This document shows, piece by piece, positions 13,400 to 19,630 of a DNA stretch of 28,097 nt; the stretch's first letter is position 1; each line of letters begins with the position of its first letter. The notes under the pieces were generated by a model. That model did no database searches, was not told where the DNA came from, and saw nothing but the letters and a program-made list of their open reading frames with translations. Both the position numbers and the translations under genes were made by a program. The stretch spans positions 1 through 28,097 of IMG/VR virus record IMGVR_UViG_3300037585_000076. One strand, given 5' to 3'. This DNA comes from a virus.

Positions 13400-14064
13400 A
13401 ACATTTATTAAGTAGTTCAGCTTTTCTAATAGTGAACAAGCAATTAGCGAAGCAGGTAGGATTGAAGGGTGCAGTCCTACTTGCTGACCTAATTAGCAAG
13501 GAAGAATACTTTATATCTAACGGAATGACAGATGGGTGGTTTTTTAATACTGCTAAGAATATAGAAGAAGACACTTGTTTGACATCACATCAGCAAAGAA
13601 AAGCAATTAAGAGTTTAAAAGACTTAGGAATAATAGAAACTAAAGTAATTGGTATTCCTGCAAAGCAGCACTTTAAAATAATTGAAAACAAGTTGTTAAG
13701 TTATTTCAATACTAGTTGTGAAGAAACTGCAAAACTAGTTGTTAAAAAAACGCAAACTATTAATAAGAATAACAATAAGAATAACAATAATATATCTAAA
13801 AGGCGTAATGAATTTGTATTTGAGGTTTTGTCTTTTGATTATGATGAAAGTATTTTAAATGGGTTTGTAGATTATTGGACAGAGCCTAATAAGTCTAATA
13901 CAAAAATGAAATTTGAATTAAATAAAACTTGGAGCACAAAGCTCAGACTAAAGACTTGGGCTAACAATCAAAAAAAATGGGATAAACCTAAGTCTAATAA
14001 AAAAACAATGAGTAAGTTAGACGCTCAAATTAATGAATGGCAAAAAGCAAAAGAATTATTATGA
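13396..14064 (+). CDS. Phage replication initiator/helicase-loader-like protein with winged-helix N-terminus
   Basis: The N-terminal half (FLIVNKQLAKQVGLKGAVLL, LISKEEYFIS, WFFNTAKNIEEDTCLTSHQQ, RKAIKSLKDLGIIETKVIGI) has the winged-helix layout common in phage replication initiators of the DnaD/RepN type. An Asn/Lys-rich linker (about 115-135) leads to a C-terminal domain (FEVLSFDYDESILNGFVDYW, KTWSTKLRLKTWANNQKKW) with the WxxKLxLxxWxxNxxKW pattern of DnaD-like helicase loaders. It would recruit host replication proteins. Both neighbours are coupled to it by ATGA overlaps. Confidence 0.65.
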   Translation: MKHLLSSSAFLIVNKQLAKQVGLKGAVLLADLISKEEYFISNGMTDGWFFNTAKNIEEDTCLTSHQQRKAIKSLKDLGIIETKVIGIPAKQHFKIIENKLLSYFNTSCEETAKLVVKKTQTINKNNNKNNNNISKRRNEFVFEVLSFDYDESILNGFVDYWTEPNKSNTKMKFELNKTWSTKLRLKTWANNQKKWDKPKSNKKTMSKLDAQINEWQKAKELL

Positions 14065-14429
14065 AACCATTAAAACAAGAAAACATAAAAGAGCTGACTG
14101 AAAAAGTACTAGACTTAGTTGCCAAGACTTCAGTTGAAATAGGACACAGGTCAGATGCTCAGACTTTAGCAAGTCTATCTAAAATATTTGCTGAAGACTT
14201 AATACAAGAAAAGCGTTTTGGCAATATGACCTTTAACCAAGTTCAAGACGCATTTAGACAGGGAGTTAGATTTGGAAAGGACGAACCATTTTTAAATATT
14301 AGAACCTTTTACAAGTGGGTGTATGCTCAGAAGAAACTAATTGACAATGCCTATTACGAAGTACATACATTAGGAAAGCCAAAAGGAAAGACCTTATGGT
14401 ATCAAGAACCTGTAAAGCTATTAAGATGA
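14061..14429 (+). CDS. Replication-associated phage protein of unknown function
   Basis: I place the start at the ATG overlapping the previous stop (ATGA), giving 122 residues; an in-frame ATG at 14037 would add 8. The sequence is helical (LTEKVLDLVAKTSVEIG, LASLSKIFAEDLIQEKRFGN, FNQVQDAFRQGVRFGKDEPF, IRTFYKWVYAQKKLI). A predicted alpha-helical body and a position next to the initiator suggest a helicase loader partner or replication accessory. No family name. Coupled to the next tiny ORF by ATGA. Confidence 0.55.
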   Translation: MKPLKQENIKELTEKVLDLVAKTSVEIGHRSDAQTLASLSKIFAEDLIQEKRFGNMTFNQVQDAFRQGVRFGKDEPFLNIRTFYKWVYAQKKLIDNAYYEVHTLGKPKGKTLWYQEPVKLLR

Positions 14430-14485
14430 TAGGTTGGGTAATAATAACAGCTTTTGTAATGTGGCTAATAAGAAAATTGAGATGA
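14426..14485 (+). CDS. 19-residue membrane microprotein
   Basis: The ATG overlaps the preceding stop (ATGA), and the ORF's own stop overlaps the next ATG in the same way. The product MIGWVIITAFVMWLIRKLR is one hydrophobic segment with a basic end. Coupling on both sides makes real translation plausible, but at 19 codons this could still be a passive coupling ORF. Confidence 0.4.
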   Translation: MIGWVIITAFVMWLIRKLR

Positions 14486-14571
14486 AGATATTAACAATAG
14501 TATGGGGAATAATAATTCTACTTTGTATTTTAGAAGCAATATTTTGTACTAAGTTTGAAAATGAAATTTGA
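14482..14571 (+). CDS. 29-residue membrane microprotein
   Basis: It starts in an ATGA overlap with the 19-residue ORF and ends 11 nt into the nuclease gene. Nearly all of it is hydrophobic (LTIVWGIIILLCILEAIFC), ending CTKFENEI. It would be a single-span membrane peptide. Function unknown. A membrane anchor for the replication module, or a superinfection-type peptide, are possibilities without direct evidence. Confidence 0.45.
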   Translation: MKILTIVWGIIILLCILEAIFCTKFENEI

Positions 14572-14989
14572 ACGAAAAGCACATAGAGAAAGACAGAACA
14601 AAGCTCTAACTCAGTTTTGCAATCACTTTGGTTTAACTTATGGTTCACATCAGGAATATGCTCACATTGACGCAGTCCTTTACAACAAAGGAAAAATTAC
14701 AGGCTTTGCAGAAGTAAAAGGAGTACATAAGAATATAGAGGACGGTCAAGATGTTATAGTTGCTATGAGAAAGATAGTAAGAGCTCAACAGCTTCAAGTC
14801 AATAGTGGTAAACCTGTAGCAATTATATGGGCTTTTAATAATGCTATTGTCTATGAAAGAATAAATAACTTAAAAGGAATTTTTTACTATGGTGGTAGGG
14901 CAGTCAGAGAAGGAAGCACCTTTGACCAAGAAATGCTTATAAAAGTATTAATTAAAAATTTAATAAGAATTGAAGAAGACAGTCAGTAA
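14561..14989 (+). CDS. PD-(D/E)XK nuclease, resolvase-like
   Basis: From ATG 14561 the protein has 142 residues; a TTG two codons earlier is possible. The nuclease core is visible: HIDAVLY with D37, then GFAEVKG with E51-V-K53, and a later helix IVAMRKIVRAQQLQVNSGKP and strand VAIIWAF. This D...ExK arrangement is the PD-(D/E)XK signature of Holliday-junction resolvases, restriction-type and repair nucleases. Position beside NinG and the annealing-like gene favours a recombination or replication-repair role. Residue assignment is by eye. Confidence 0.65.
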   Translation: MKFERKAHRERQNKALTQFCNHFGLTYGSHQEYAHIDAVLYNKGKITGFAEVKGVHKNIEDGQDVIVAMRKIVRAQQLQVNSGKPVAIIWAFNNAIVYERINNLKGIFYYGGRAVREGSTFDQEMLIKVLIKNLIRIEEDSQ

Positions 14990-15380
14990 ATTAAAAAAAG
15001 AACTTGACAAGTGGTTCAGTCTTTACATAAGACTTAGAGATGCTAACGAATACGGAATGTGTCAATGCTTCACTTGTGGAATAGTCAGACACTATAAAGA
15101 AGGTATGCAAAACGGACACTTTCAAAGCAGGAAACATTTATCTACAAGATTTGATGAGGAGAATTGTCAGGTACAATGTGTTAAATGTAATGTCTATGCT
15201 TGGGGAGAACAGTACAAGTTCAGTCTAGCATTAGATGGAAAGTATGGAGAAGGCAAAGCTGAAGAATTACAATTTTTAGCTAGAACAACTTTAAAGATTT
15301 CTAGGGTAGAATATGAAGAAAAGATAAGTTATTACAAATCACTTGTTGAAAAGTTAAAAAAAGAAAAAGGAATTGAGTAA
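14970..15380 (+). CDS. ninG: NinG-like recombination protein
   Basis: 136 residues beginning at TTG, 20 nt inside the previous gene; no in-frame ATG occurs before about codon 30. It carries CQCFTCG (C31, C33, C36), QNGHFQSRKH with H50, and CQVQCVKCN (C66, C70, C73), the zinc-binding HNH-like arrangement of the phage NinG (lambda Rap) family. NinG proteins act as structure-specific endonucleases in recombination. A lysine-rich C-terminus (LVEKLKKEKGIE) follows. Its partner nuclease lies upstream. Good family confidence. Confidence 0.8.
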   Translation: MKKTVSKLKKELDKWFSLYIRLRDANEYGMCQCFTCGIVRHYKEGMQNGHFQSRKHLSTRFDEENCQVQCVKCNVYAWGEQYKFSLALDGKYGEGKAEELQFLARTTLKISRVEYEEKISYYKSLVEKLKKEKGIE

Positions 15381-15398
15381 ACTTTTTTATTAAGTTTG
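15373..15398 (+). promoter_or_regulatory. Weak host-type promoter candidate
   Basis: TTG (15373-15375) and TAAGTTTG (15391-15398) match the Bacteroidetes elements, but the spacer is only 15 nt, short for the consensus. The AGTAA..TTTTTTATT stretch before the -7 box also occurs in the early promoter at 10960. A start here would make the 15403 mRNA nearly leaderless. It would lead the sigma-like gene. Confidence 0.3.
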
Positions 15399-15402
15399 GC
15401 GT

Positions 15403-15759
15403 ATGACAGAACCGATATATGCAAGTGAGGAACATAGGACAATATTAGAAACCTATATTTTAATGTGTACTGAGTTTTCAAAAGAAGTAAGCACAAAAGC
15501 AAAATACAATAATTATTTAGATGTAGTTGAAATCATAGTTGAGTACCACAACAACTATGGTAAAGGAGTTAAAGAAAACAATTGGTACGATTGGTTAATG
15601 ATTATTCCAATTAACTTATCAGTAGCTACAAATGGTTTCTTTGCAGGGCTTGAAACAAAAAGTAATTCAGCTACACTTAGAGCCTATAAAACTGTCTTAG
15701 ATGAAATGGTACATGATGTAACAGATAAAATAGACGCATTAGAACAAATAAATGACTGA
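15403..15759 (+). CDS. Helical protein of unknown function upstream of the sigma-like gene
   Basis: 118 residues, no family recognised. Predicted all-helical (EEHRTILETYILMCTEFSKE, NNYLDVVEIIVEYHNNYG, NWYDWLMIIPINLSVATNGF, LRAYKTVLDEMVHDVTDKID). It overlaps the sigma-like gene by 8 nt, so the two are probably co-translated. The pair could act together in transcription control, but nothing in the sequence proves this. Confidence 0.5.
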   Translation: MTEPIYASEEHRTILETYILMCTEFSKEVSTKAKYNNYLDVVEIIVEYHNNYGKGVKENNWYDWLMIIPINLSVATNGFFAGLETKSNSATLRAYKTVLDEMVHDVTDKIDALEQIND

Positions 15760-16297
15760 GATATACGCAGAAATATCTAAGCTAAGTTCTTTTTTTAGGA
15801 AGATGTGTTATGGTATAACGCAAGATGAAGAAGCTATTAATGACGCTGTGCAGGAGCTTATGATATACTTCCTGCAAATGAACACTCAGACTTTACAGGG
15901 CATTTATGAAAAAGATGGTTTAAAAGGAATTAAAGGATATGGAGCTGTTGTATTGAAAAGAAGTTTAACAAGTGTAAGAAGTCCTTTTTATTATAAGTAT
16001 AAAAAATACTACACTAATTTAGTAGGAGTATATACACCAAGCTGTAGTCAGAACGCTTTTCATAATAGTATTTATAATTTACCTGAAGAAAAAGAAGATA
16101 ATTACAAATGGGAAAAGCTAGAAGAAATTGACAAAGTATTAGATAAGCAAACTTGGTACGATAAAAAGATATTTGAGCTTTACTACTCAGGTGAAACTTT
16201 AGACAGCCTAGCAAAGAAAACAGGAATAAGTAGAAACAGTCTTTTTACTACAATAGATAAAGTAAGAGAAATACTTAAAAAGGAATTGAATGAATAA
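15752..16297 (+). CDS. Sigma factor-like protein (ECF/sigma-70 type)
   Basis: 181 residues. The N-terminal part resembles ECF sigma region 2: ISKLSSFFRKMCYGITQDEE, INDAVQELMIYFLQMN and then the helix GIKGYGAVVLKRSLTS. The C-terminal part looks like region 4: YDKKIFELYYSGETLDSLAK and KTGISRNSLFTTIDKVREIL, a helix-turn-helix of the A/S-x-x-x-G-I-S-x-x-x-V type. Such a protein could redirect host RNA polymerase to phage late promoters. The match to regions 2 and 4 is by pattern only, and the linker (about 80-125) is not obviously conserved. Candidate recognition sites are the TTCTATTATATAA copies. Confidence 0.6.
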   Translation: MTEIYAEISKLSSFFRKMCYGITQDEEAINDAVQELMIYFLQMNTQTLQGIYEKDGLKGIKGYGAVVLKRSLTSVRSPFYYKYKKYYTNLVGVYTPSCSQNAFHNSIYNLPEEKEDNYKWEKLEEIDKVLDKQTWYDKKIFELYYSGETLDSLAKKTGISRNSLFTTIDKVREILKKELNE

Positions 16298-16688
16298 GTT
16301 CTTTGTACCTCAAGATGTCTATGAAGACAGAATAGCTATCTGTAAGGGTTGTATCTATTACTTCAAGCCAACAGGAACTTGCAAAGCTTGTGGTTGTTTT
16401 ATGAAAGTGAAAGCTAGACTTGCTCCTATGGAATGTAAACAGAAGTATTGGGGAAAAGAAACAGAGGTGGAAATACCTGAGCAACTTCCTTTAGAAATAG
16501 TTGAAGAAGTGTTAGCTATTTGGGAAGACTTAAAAACAGGAAGGGCTAAAAATCAAACAGCCAAAAAGAAAATGATAGAGCTTTGGAATACAATATCAGG
16601 AAGTAATTATAACACAGGAACAAACTGTGGCTCTTGTATTTCAACTTGCTTTGATGGAATAAAAAAGATTTATAAAGAATACAGCTAA
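16290..16688 (+). CDS. Zinc-binding phage protein
   Basis: The 132-residue protein has an N-terminal zinc-binding pattern: C18-x-x-C21, then C31-x-x-C34-x-C36 and C49 (ICKGCIYYF, CKACGCFMKVKARLAPMECK). A second Cys cluster lies near the C-terminus (NCGSCISTCFDG). This C-x-x-C...C-x-x-C-G-C-x-x-x-x-K motif occurs in small phage proteins of unknown function. It overlaps the sigma-like gene by 8 nt, which suggests a joint role, possibly in late transcription. Confidence 0.6.
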   Translation: MNKFFVPQDVYEDRIAICKGCIYYFKPTGTCKACGCFMKVKARLAPMECKQKYWGKETEVEIPEQLPLEIVEEVLAIWEDLKTGRAKNQTAKKKMIELWNTISGSNYNTGTNCGSCISTCFDGIKKIYKEYS

Positions 16689-16698
16689 AACAATAGAT

Positions 16699-16881
16699 AT
16701 GGAAAGAACTTACAAAACAATTAAATGGGTATTAAAGAAACATATTGATAAAGGAGTTAAATCTTTATGGACTTGGGAGAAGGACAACTTTACTTGTATC
16801 TTTGAGAACTATTCAGGTGATAGCAGAATATATACACCGCACCAACTTTTAAAAATATTAACTAATGACACAGAACGATAA
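16699..16881 (+). CDS. Small protein of unknown function, 60 residues
   Basis: A short basic N-terminal helix (YKTIKWVLKKHIDKGVKSLW) and a beta/loop half (WEKDNFTCIFENYSGDSRIY). The C-terminus TPHQLLKILTNDTER overlaps the next gene by 17 nt. No family is recognised. Confidence 0.5.
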   Translation: MERTYKTIKWVLKKHIDKGVKSLWTWEKDNFTCIFENYSGDSRIYTPHQLLKILTNDTER

Positions 16882-17131
16882 ACTAATTAAAAACCTAGAA
16901 ACTATGCCGCCAATTGAATTACAAGAAGTACCTGATTACTATAAAGGAAAAAACGGATATATGGCTAAAGATGTAGTAAGCAACTTTGACCTCAGTTACA
17001 ATATAGGAACAGCAGTAACTTATCTTTTGAGAAGTAAGAACAAACATAATGATAAAGGAGTTGAAGATATTAGAAAAGCAATAAATCATTTACACTTTGA
17101 ACTAGACAGATTACACAATGACGCTGTATAA
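16865..17131 (+). CDS. DUF3310 family protein (nucleotide kinase-like)
   Basis: 88 residues. The stretch DYYKGKNGYMAKDVVSNFDL followed by NIGTAVTYLLRSKNKHNDKG and VEDIRKAINHLHFELDRL matches the DUF3310 pattern (a conserved YL-x-R...K...D-x-x-KA-x-x-x-L core). The family is frequent in phages and has been annotated as nucleotide kinase-like, though its biochemistry is unclear. The start may be ATG 16904 (MPPIELQE), since the domain begins just after it. Coupled to the methyltransferase by a 14-nt overlap. Confidence 0.7.
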   Translation: MTQNDKLIKNLETMPPIELQEVPDYYKGKNGYMAKDVVSNFDLSYNIGTAVTYLLRSKNKHNDKGVEDIRKAINHLHFELDRLHNDAV

Positions 17132-17852
17132 AGGTGATTGCTTAGAGGTTATGAAGTTAATACCTGACGGAAGTATAGATGCTATTATAACAGACCCTCC
17201 TTACGGCACTACTGCCTGTAAGTGGGATAGCGTAATTAATTTTGAATTAATGTGGGAACAACTCAATAGAATTATAAAACCAAACGGGGCTATTGTTTTA
17301 TTTGGCTCAGAACCATTTTCAAGTTATTTAAGAATGTCAAATATAAAAAACTATAAATATGATTGGTATTGGGATAAAAAATTTGGCGGTAATTTTGTTC
17401 AAGCGAAAAGAATGCCTTTAAAAAACATAGAGTGTGTAAGCATATTTAGTAATAGCAATAAAATGCCTGAATATTATGCACAAATGACATTAAGAAATAA
17501 ACCAATAAAGCAGGGTGGAATTAAAACAAGCCAAGCAATACCAATAAAAAACAATAGTAAAACTCATACAAAAAAAATTTATAAATACAAATACCCATTA
17601 ACCCTATTGCAATATCCAAAAGAGTTAGGCAAAACAATACACCCAACACAAAAGCCTGTATTATTGATGGAGTATCTTATAAAAACCTATACAAAAGAAA
17701 ACGAATTAGTTTTAGATTTTACTATGGGCTCAGGCTCTACAGGAGTAGCTGCAAAAAACTTAAACAGAAAGTTTATTGGAATTGAGCAAGATGACAAGTA
17801 TTTTAAAATTGCAGAACAGAGAATAAAAGAAACTGAATATAAATTATTTTAA
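17118..17852 (+). CDS. DNA methyltransferase (adenine N6 or cytosine N4, beta-class order)
   Basis: 244 residues. The catalytic motif IV DPPYG lies at 26-30, and the SAM-binding motif I at 199-209 (LDFTMGSGSTG). HPTQKP at 175-180 is the conserved stretch before motif I. Catalytic motif first and SAM motif last is the beta-class arrangement. It would methylate phage DNA, probably to evade host restriction or to regulate. It is a stand-alone enzyme with no nuclease gene next to it. A second methyltransferase domain lies at 18154. Target sequence unknown. Confidence 0.85.
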   Translation: MTLYKGDCLEVMKLIPDGSIDAIITDPPYGTTACKWDSVINFELMWEQLNRIIKPNGAIVLFGSEPFSSYLRMSNIKNYKYDWYWDKKFGGNFVQAKRMPLKNIECVSIFSNSNKMPEYYAQMTLRNKPIKQGGIKTSQAIPIKNNSKTHTKKIYKYKYPLTLLQYPKELGKTIHPTQKPVLLMEYLIKTYTKENELVLDFTMGSGSTGVAAKNLNRKFIGIEQDDKYFKIAEQRIKETEYKLF

Positions 17853-17853
17853 T

Positions 17854-18111
17854 ATGACACTATACACTTGCGAATGTGGTAAAGAAGAAAAAGAAGTTGG
17901 CAAAGCTACAATAGTCCTAAGAGATAAAAAGTGGGTAACTAAGGAAGCACTATGCAGTTGTGGTAAGTATATGTATAGCAAGCCAACAGACGGAATGCCT
18001 AGCCTTAAAAGAACTGAAGCATCATTAAGTAAAAAAAAAAGAGGTGATAAGCTTTGGGCAGGTGCAAAAGAAAAGCTAATAGGAACAAGAGGAATAAATG
18101 AAGACTATTAA
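17854..18111 (+). CDS. Zinc-ribbon-like small protein
   Basis: 85 residues with C6-x-C8 and C34-x-C36 (YTCECGKEEK and EALCSCGKYM), a probable zinc ribbon. A basic tail follows (KPTDGMPSLKRTEASLSKKK). It resembles small phage zinc-ribbon proteins in the vicinity of terminase genes, with a GMP-x-L-x-RTE motif I believe recurs. It starts 1 nt after the methyltransferase stop. DNA binding is plausible; function unknown. Confidence 0.6.
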   Translation: MTLYTCECGKEEKEVGKATIVLRDKKWVTKEALCSCGKYMYSKPTDGMPSLKRTEASLSKKKRGDKLWAGAKEKLIGTRGINEDY

Positions 18112-18126
18112 ATAAATAAACAAAAA

Positions 18127-18139
18127 TTCTATTATATAA
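18127..18139 (+). promoter_or_regulatory. Late intergenic motif copy before the ParB-methyltransferase/terminase unit
   Basis: TTCTATTATATAA is identical over 13 bases to the copies at 5263 and 20914 and lies in the 42-nt gap, 14 nt before the ATG at 18154. Confidence 0.45.
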
Positions 18140-18153
18140 AAAGACACTACATT

Positions 18154-19290
18154 ATGAAACAACAAGTTAAGATAAGTAAAGTAAAGGGAAACCCTGACAA
18201 TCCTAGAATAATTAAGAACGATAAATTTAAAAAGCTAGTGAAGTCAATACAAGAGTTCCCTGAAATGTTAAAGCTTAGACCTATTGTAGTTGATGAGGAC
18301 TTTATGGTGCTTGGTGGCAATATGAGATTAAAAGCAAGTAAAGACGCAGGGCTTAAAGAAGTATGGATAGAAGTAGCAGAAGGACTTACTGAAGAACAAA
18401 AGAAAGAGTTTATCGTTAAAGACAATGTAGGATTTGGAGAATGGGAATGGGATATGTTAGCTAATGAATGGGATAGCGTACAACTTGCTGAATGGGGTTT
18501 AGATGTATGGGAAAATGAAGATGATAAAATAGCTGAAGCAGGATTAATAGAAGATGATGAAATACCTGAAGTAAAAGAAAGCAAAGTAAAGCGTGGTGAT
18601 ATTTGGCAACTAGGAGAACACCGACTTATGTGTGGTGATAGTACAAGCTCAGATGATGTAGAGAAACTAATGAATGGCGAAAAAGCTGATATGGTATTTA
18701 CAGACCCACCTTATGGAATAGGATATGATAATGAGGATAGATGGAATGGAATAAAAAAACAAAATAGTAAAGCTAAAAGAAATAAAAATAAAATTATTAT
18801 TGGAGATGACAAAGATTTTGACCCTAGTTTTATTTTAACACTATTTAGTTATGTAAAAGAGATATTCATTTGGGGATTTCAATACTATCCTCATAAATTA
18901 GGAAGGGGTGGTATTATTGTTTGGAATAGAAAAACAGAAACCCAAAAAGATGTACCACACACAGACTTTGAGTTATGTTGGTCAAAACAAGAACGAAATA
19001 AAATGGCTTGGATTACTTGGGGTGGATTTAAAAATAAAGAAAAAGGAGAGGATAGACTGCATACTACACAAAAACCTATTGAACTAGCTGAGTGGTTTTT
19101 TAATAATTGGGGAAAAGAAAGTAATTTAATAATTGATTTATTTTTAGGTTCAGGTTCAACACTAATAGCAGCAGAGAAACTAAATAGAAAATGTTACGGA
19201 ATGGAATTAGACGAAAAGTATTGTGATGTAATAATAGAAAGATGGGAACAATTTACAGGACAAAAAGCAATAAAGAATGGAACAGAATAG
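18154..19290 (+). CDS. ParB-like domain fused to a DNA methyltransferase
   Basis: 378 residues. The N-terminal part (about 1-110) is ParB/Srx-like: NPRIIKNDKFKKLVKSIQEF, RPIVVDEDFMVLGGNMRLKA with the GGNxRLKA motif. The C-terminal part has IWQLGEHRLMCGDS, then DPPYG at 184-188, HTTQKP at 303-308 and DLFLGSGST at 328-336, i.e. a beta-class N6-adenine/N4-cytosine methyltransferase. ParB-methyltransferase fusions are common in phages and often lie next to the terminase. The enzyme could mark phage DNA against host restriction or at the packaging site. It overlaps the small terminase gene by 14 nt. Confidence 0.85.
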   Translation: MKQQVKISKVKGNPDNPRIIKNDKFKKLVKSIQEFPEMLKLRPIVVDEDFMVLGGNMRLKASKDAGLKEVWIEVAEGLTEEQKKEFIVKDNVGFGEWEWDMLANEWDSVQLAEWGLDVWENEDDKIAEAGLIEDDEIPEVKESKVKRGDIWQLGEHRLMCGDSTSSDDVEKLMNGEKADMVFTDPPYGIGYDNEDRWNGIKKQNSKAKRNKNKIIIGDDKDFDPSFILTLFSYVKEIFIWGFQYYPHKLGRGGIIVWNRKTETQKDVPHTDFELCWSKQERNKMAWITWGGFKNKEKGEDRLHTTQKPIELAEWFFNNWGKESNLIIDLFLGSGSTLIAAEKLNRKCYGMELDEKYCDVIIERWEQFTGQKAIKNGTE

Positions 19291-19630
19291 AACAAAGATT
19301 AACAAAGAGAGATTACTCAAAGCTTTAGAAAGTTCTTTAGGAGTAATAACTACAGCTTTAAAAGCAACTGACCTAAGCAGAACAAACTTTTATAAGTGGC
19401 TAAAAGAAGATGAAGAATTTACAGCTAAAGTAGAAGAAATAGAAAACATACAGCAGGACTTTATTAAGTCAAAGTATTATGAATGTGTAAAGGATAAAGT
19501 ACCATCAGTTGTAATACACGCTGCAAAGACTAGGTTAGGTTGGAATGAAACAAATAGAGTAGATATAACTTCAGGAGATAAAGCAATTAATATGCCTGTT
19601 ATAACATTTGTTGAAACTGATACTGAATAA
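19277..19630 (+). CDS. terS: Terminase small subunit
   Basis: 117 residues. An N-terminal helix-turn-helix (KERLLKALESSLGVITTALK, ATDLSRTNFYKWLKED) is followed by a helical oligomerisation region (EEFTAKVEEIENIQQDFIKS, KYYECVKDKVPSVVIHAAKT) and the RLGWNE motif frequent in phage small terminases. It recognises the packaging site and hands DNA to the large subunit. It overlaps upstream and downstream genes by 14 and about 20 nt. Position directly before the large terminase makes the assignment strong. Confidence 0.8.
   Translation: MEQNRTKINKERLLKALESSLGVITTALKATDLSRTNFYKWLKEDEEFTAKVEEIENIQQDFIKSKYYECVKDKVPSVVIHAAKTRLGWNETNRVDITSGDKAINMPVITFVETDTE

Noticed and set aside
15391-15398. TAAGTTTG as a strong second host promoter
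   Set aside because: Spacer to the nearest TTG is 15 nt and the start would leave almost no leader; kept only as a low-confidence feature.
17176-17194. CTATTATAACAG resembling the late motif
   Set aside because: It lies inside the methyltransferase gene, codes for the conserved residues before DPPYG, and lacks the full TATATAA core.
18147-18584. 145-codon open frame on the - strand, Ser/Leu-rich
   Set aside because: It is the antisense shadow of the ParB-methyltransferase gene, with low-complexity composition and no promoter or coupling; all supported genes are on the + strand.
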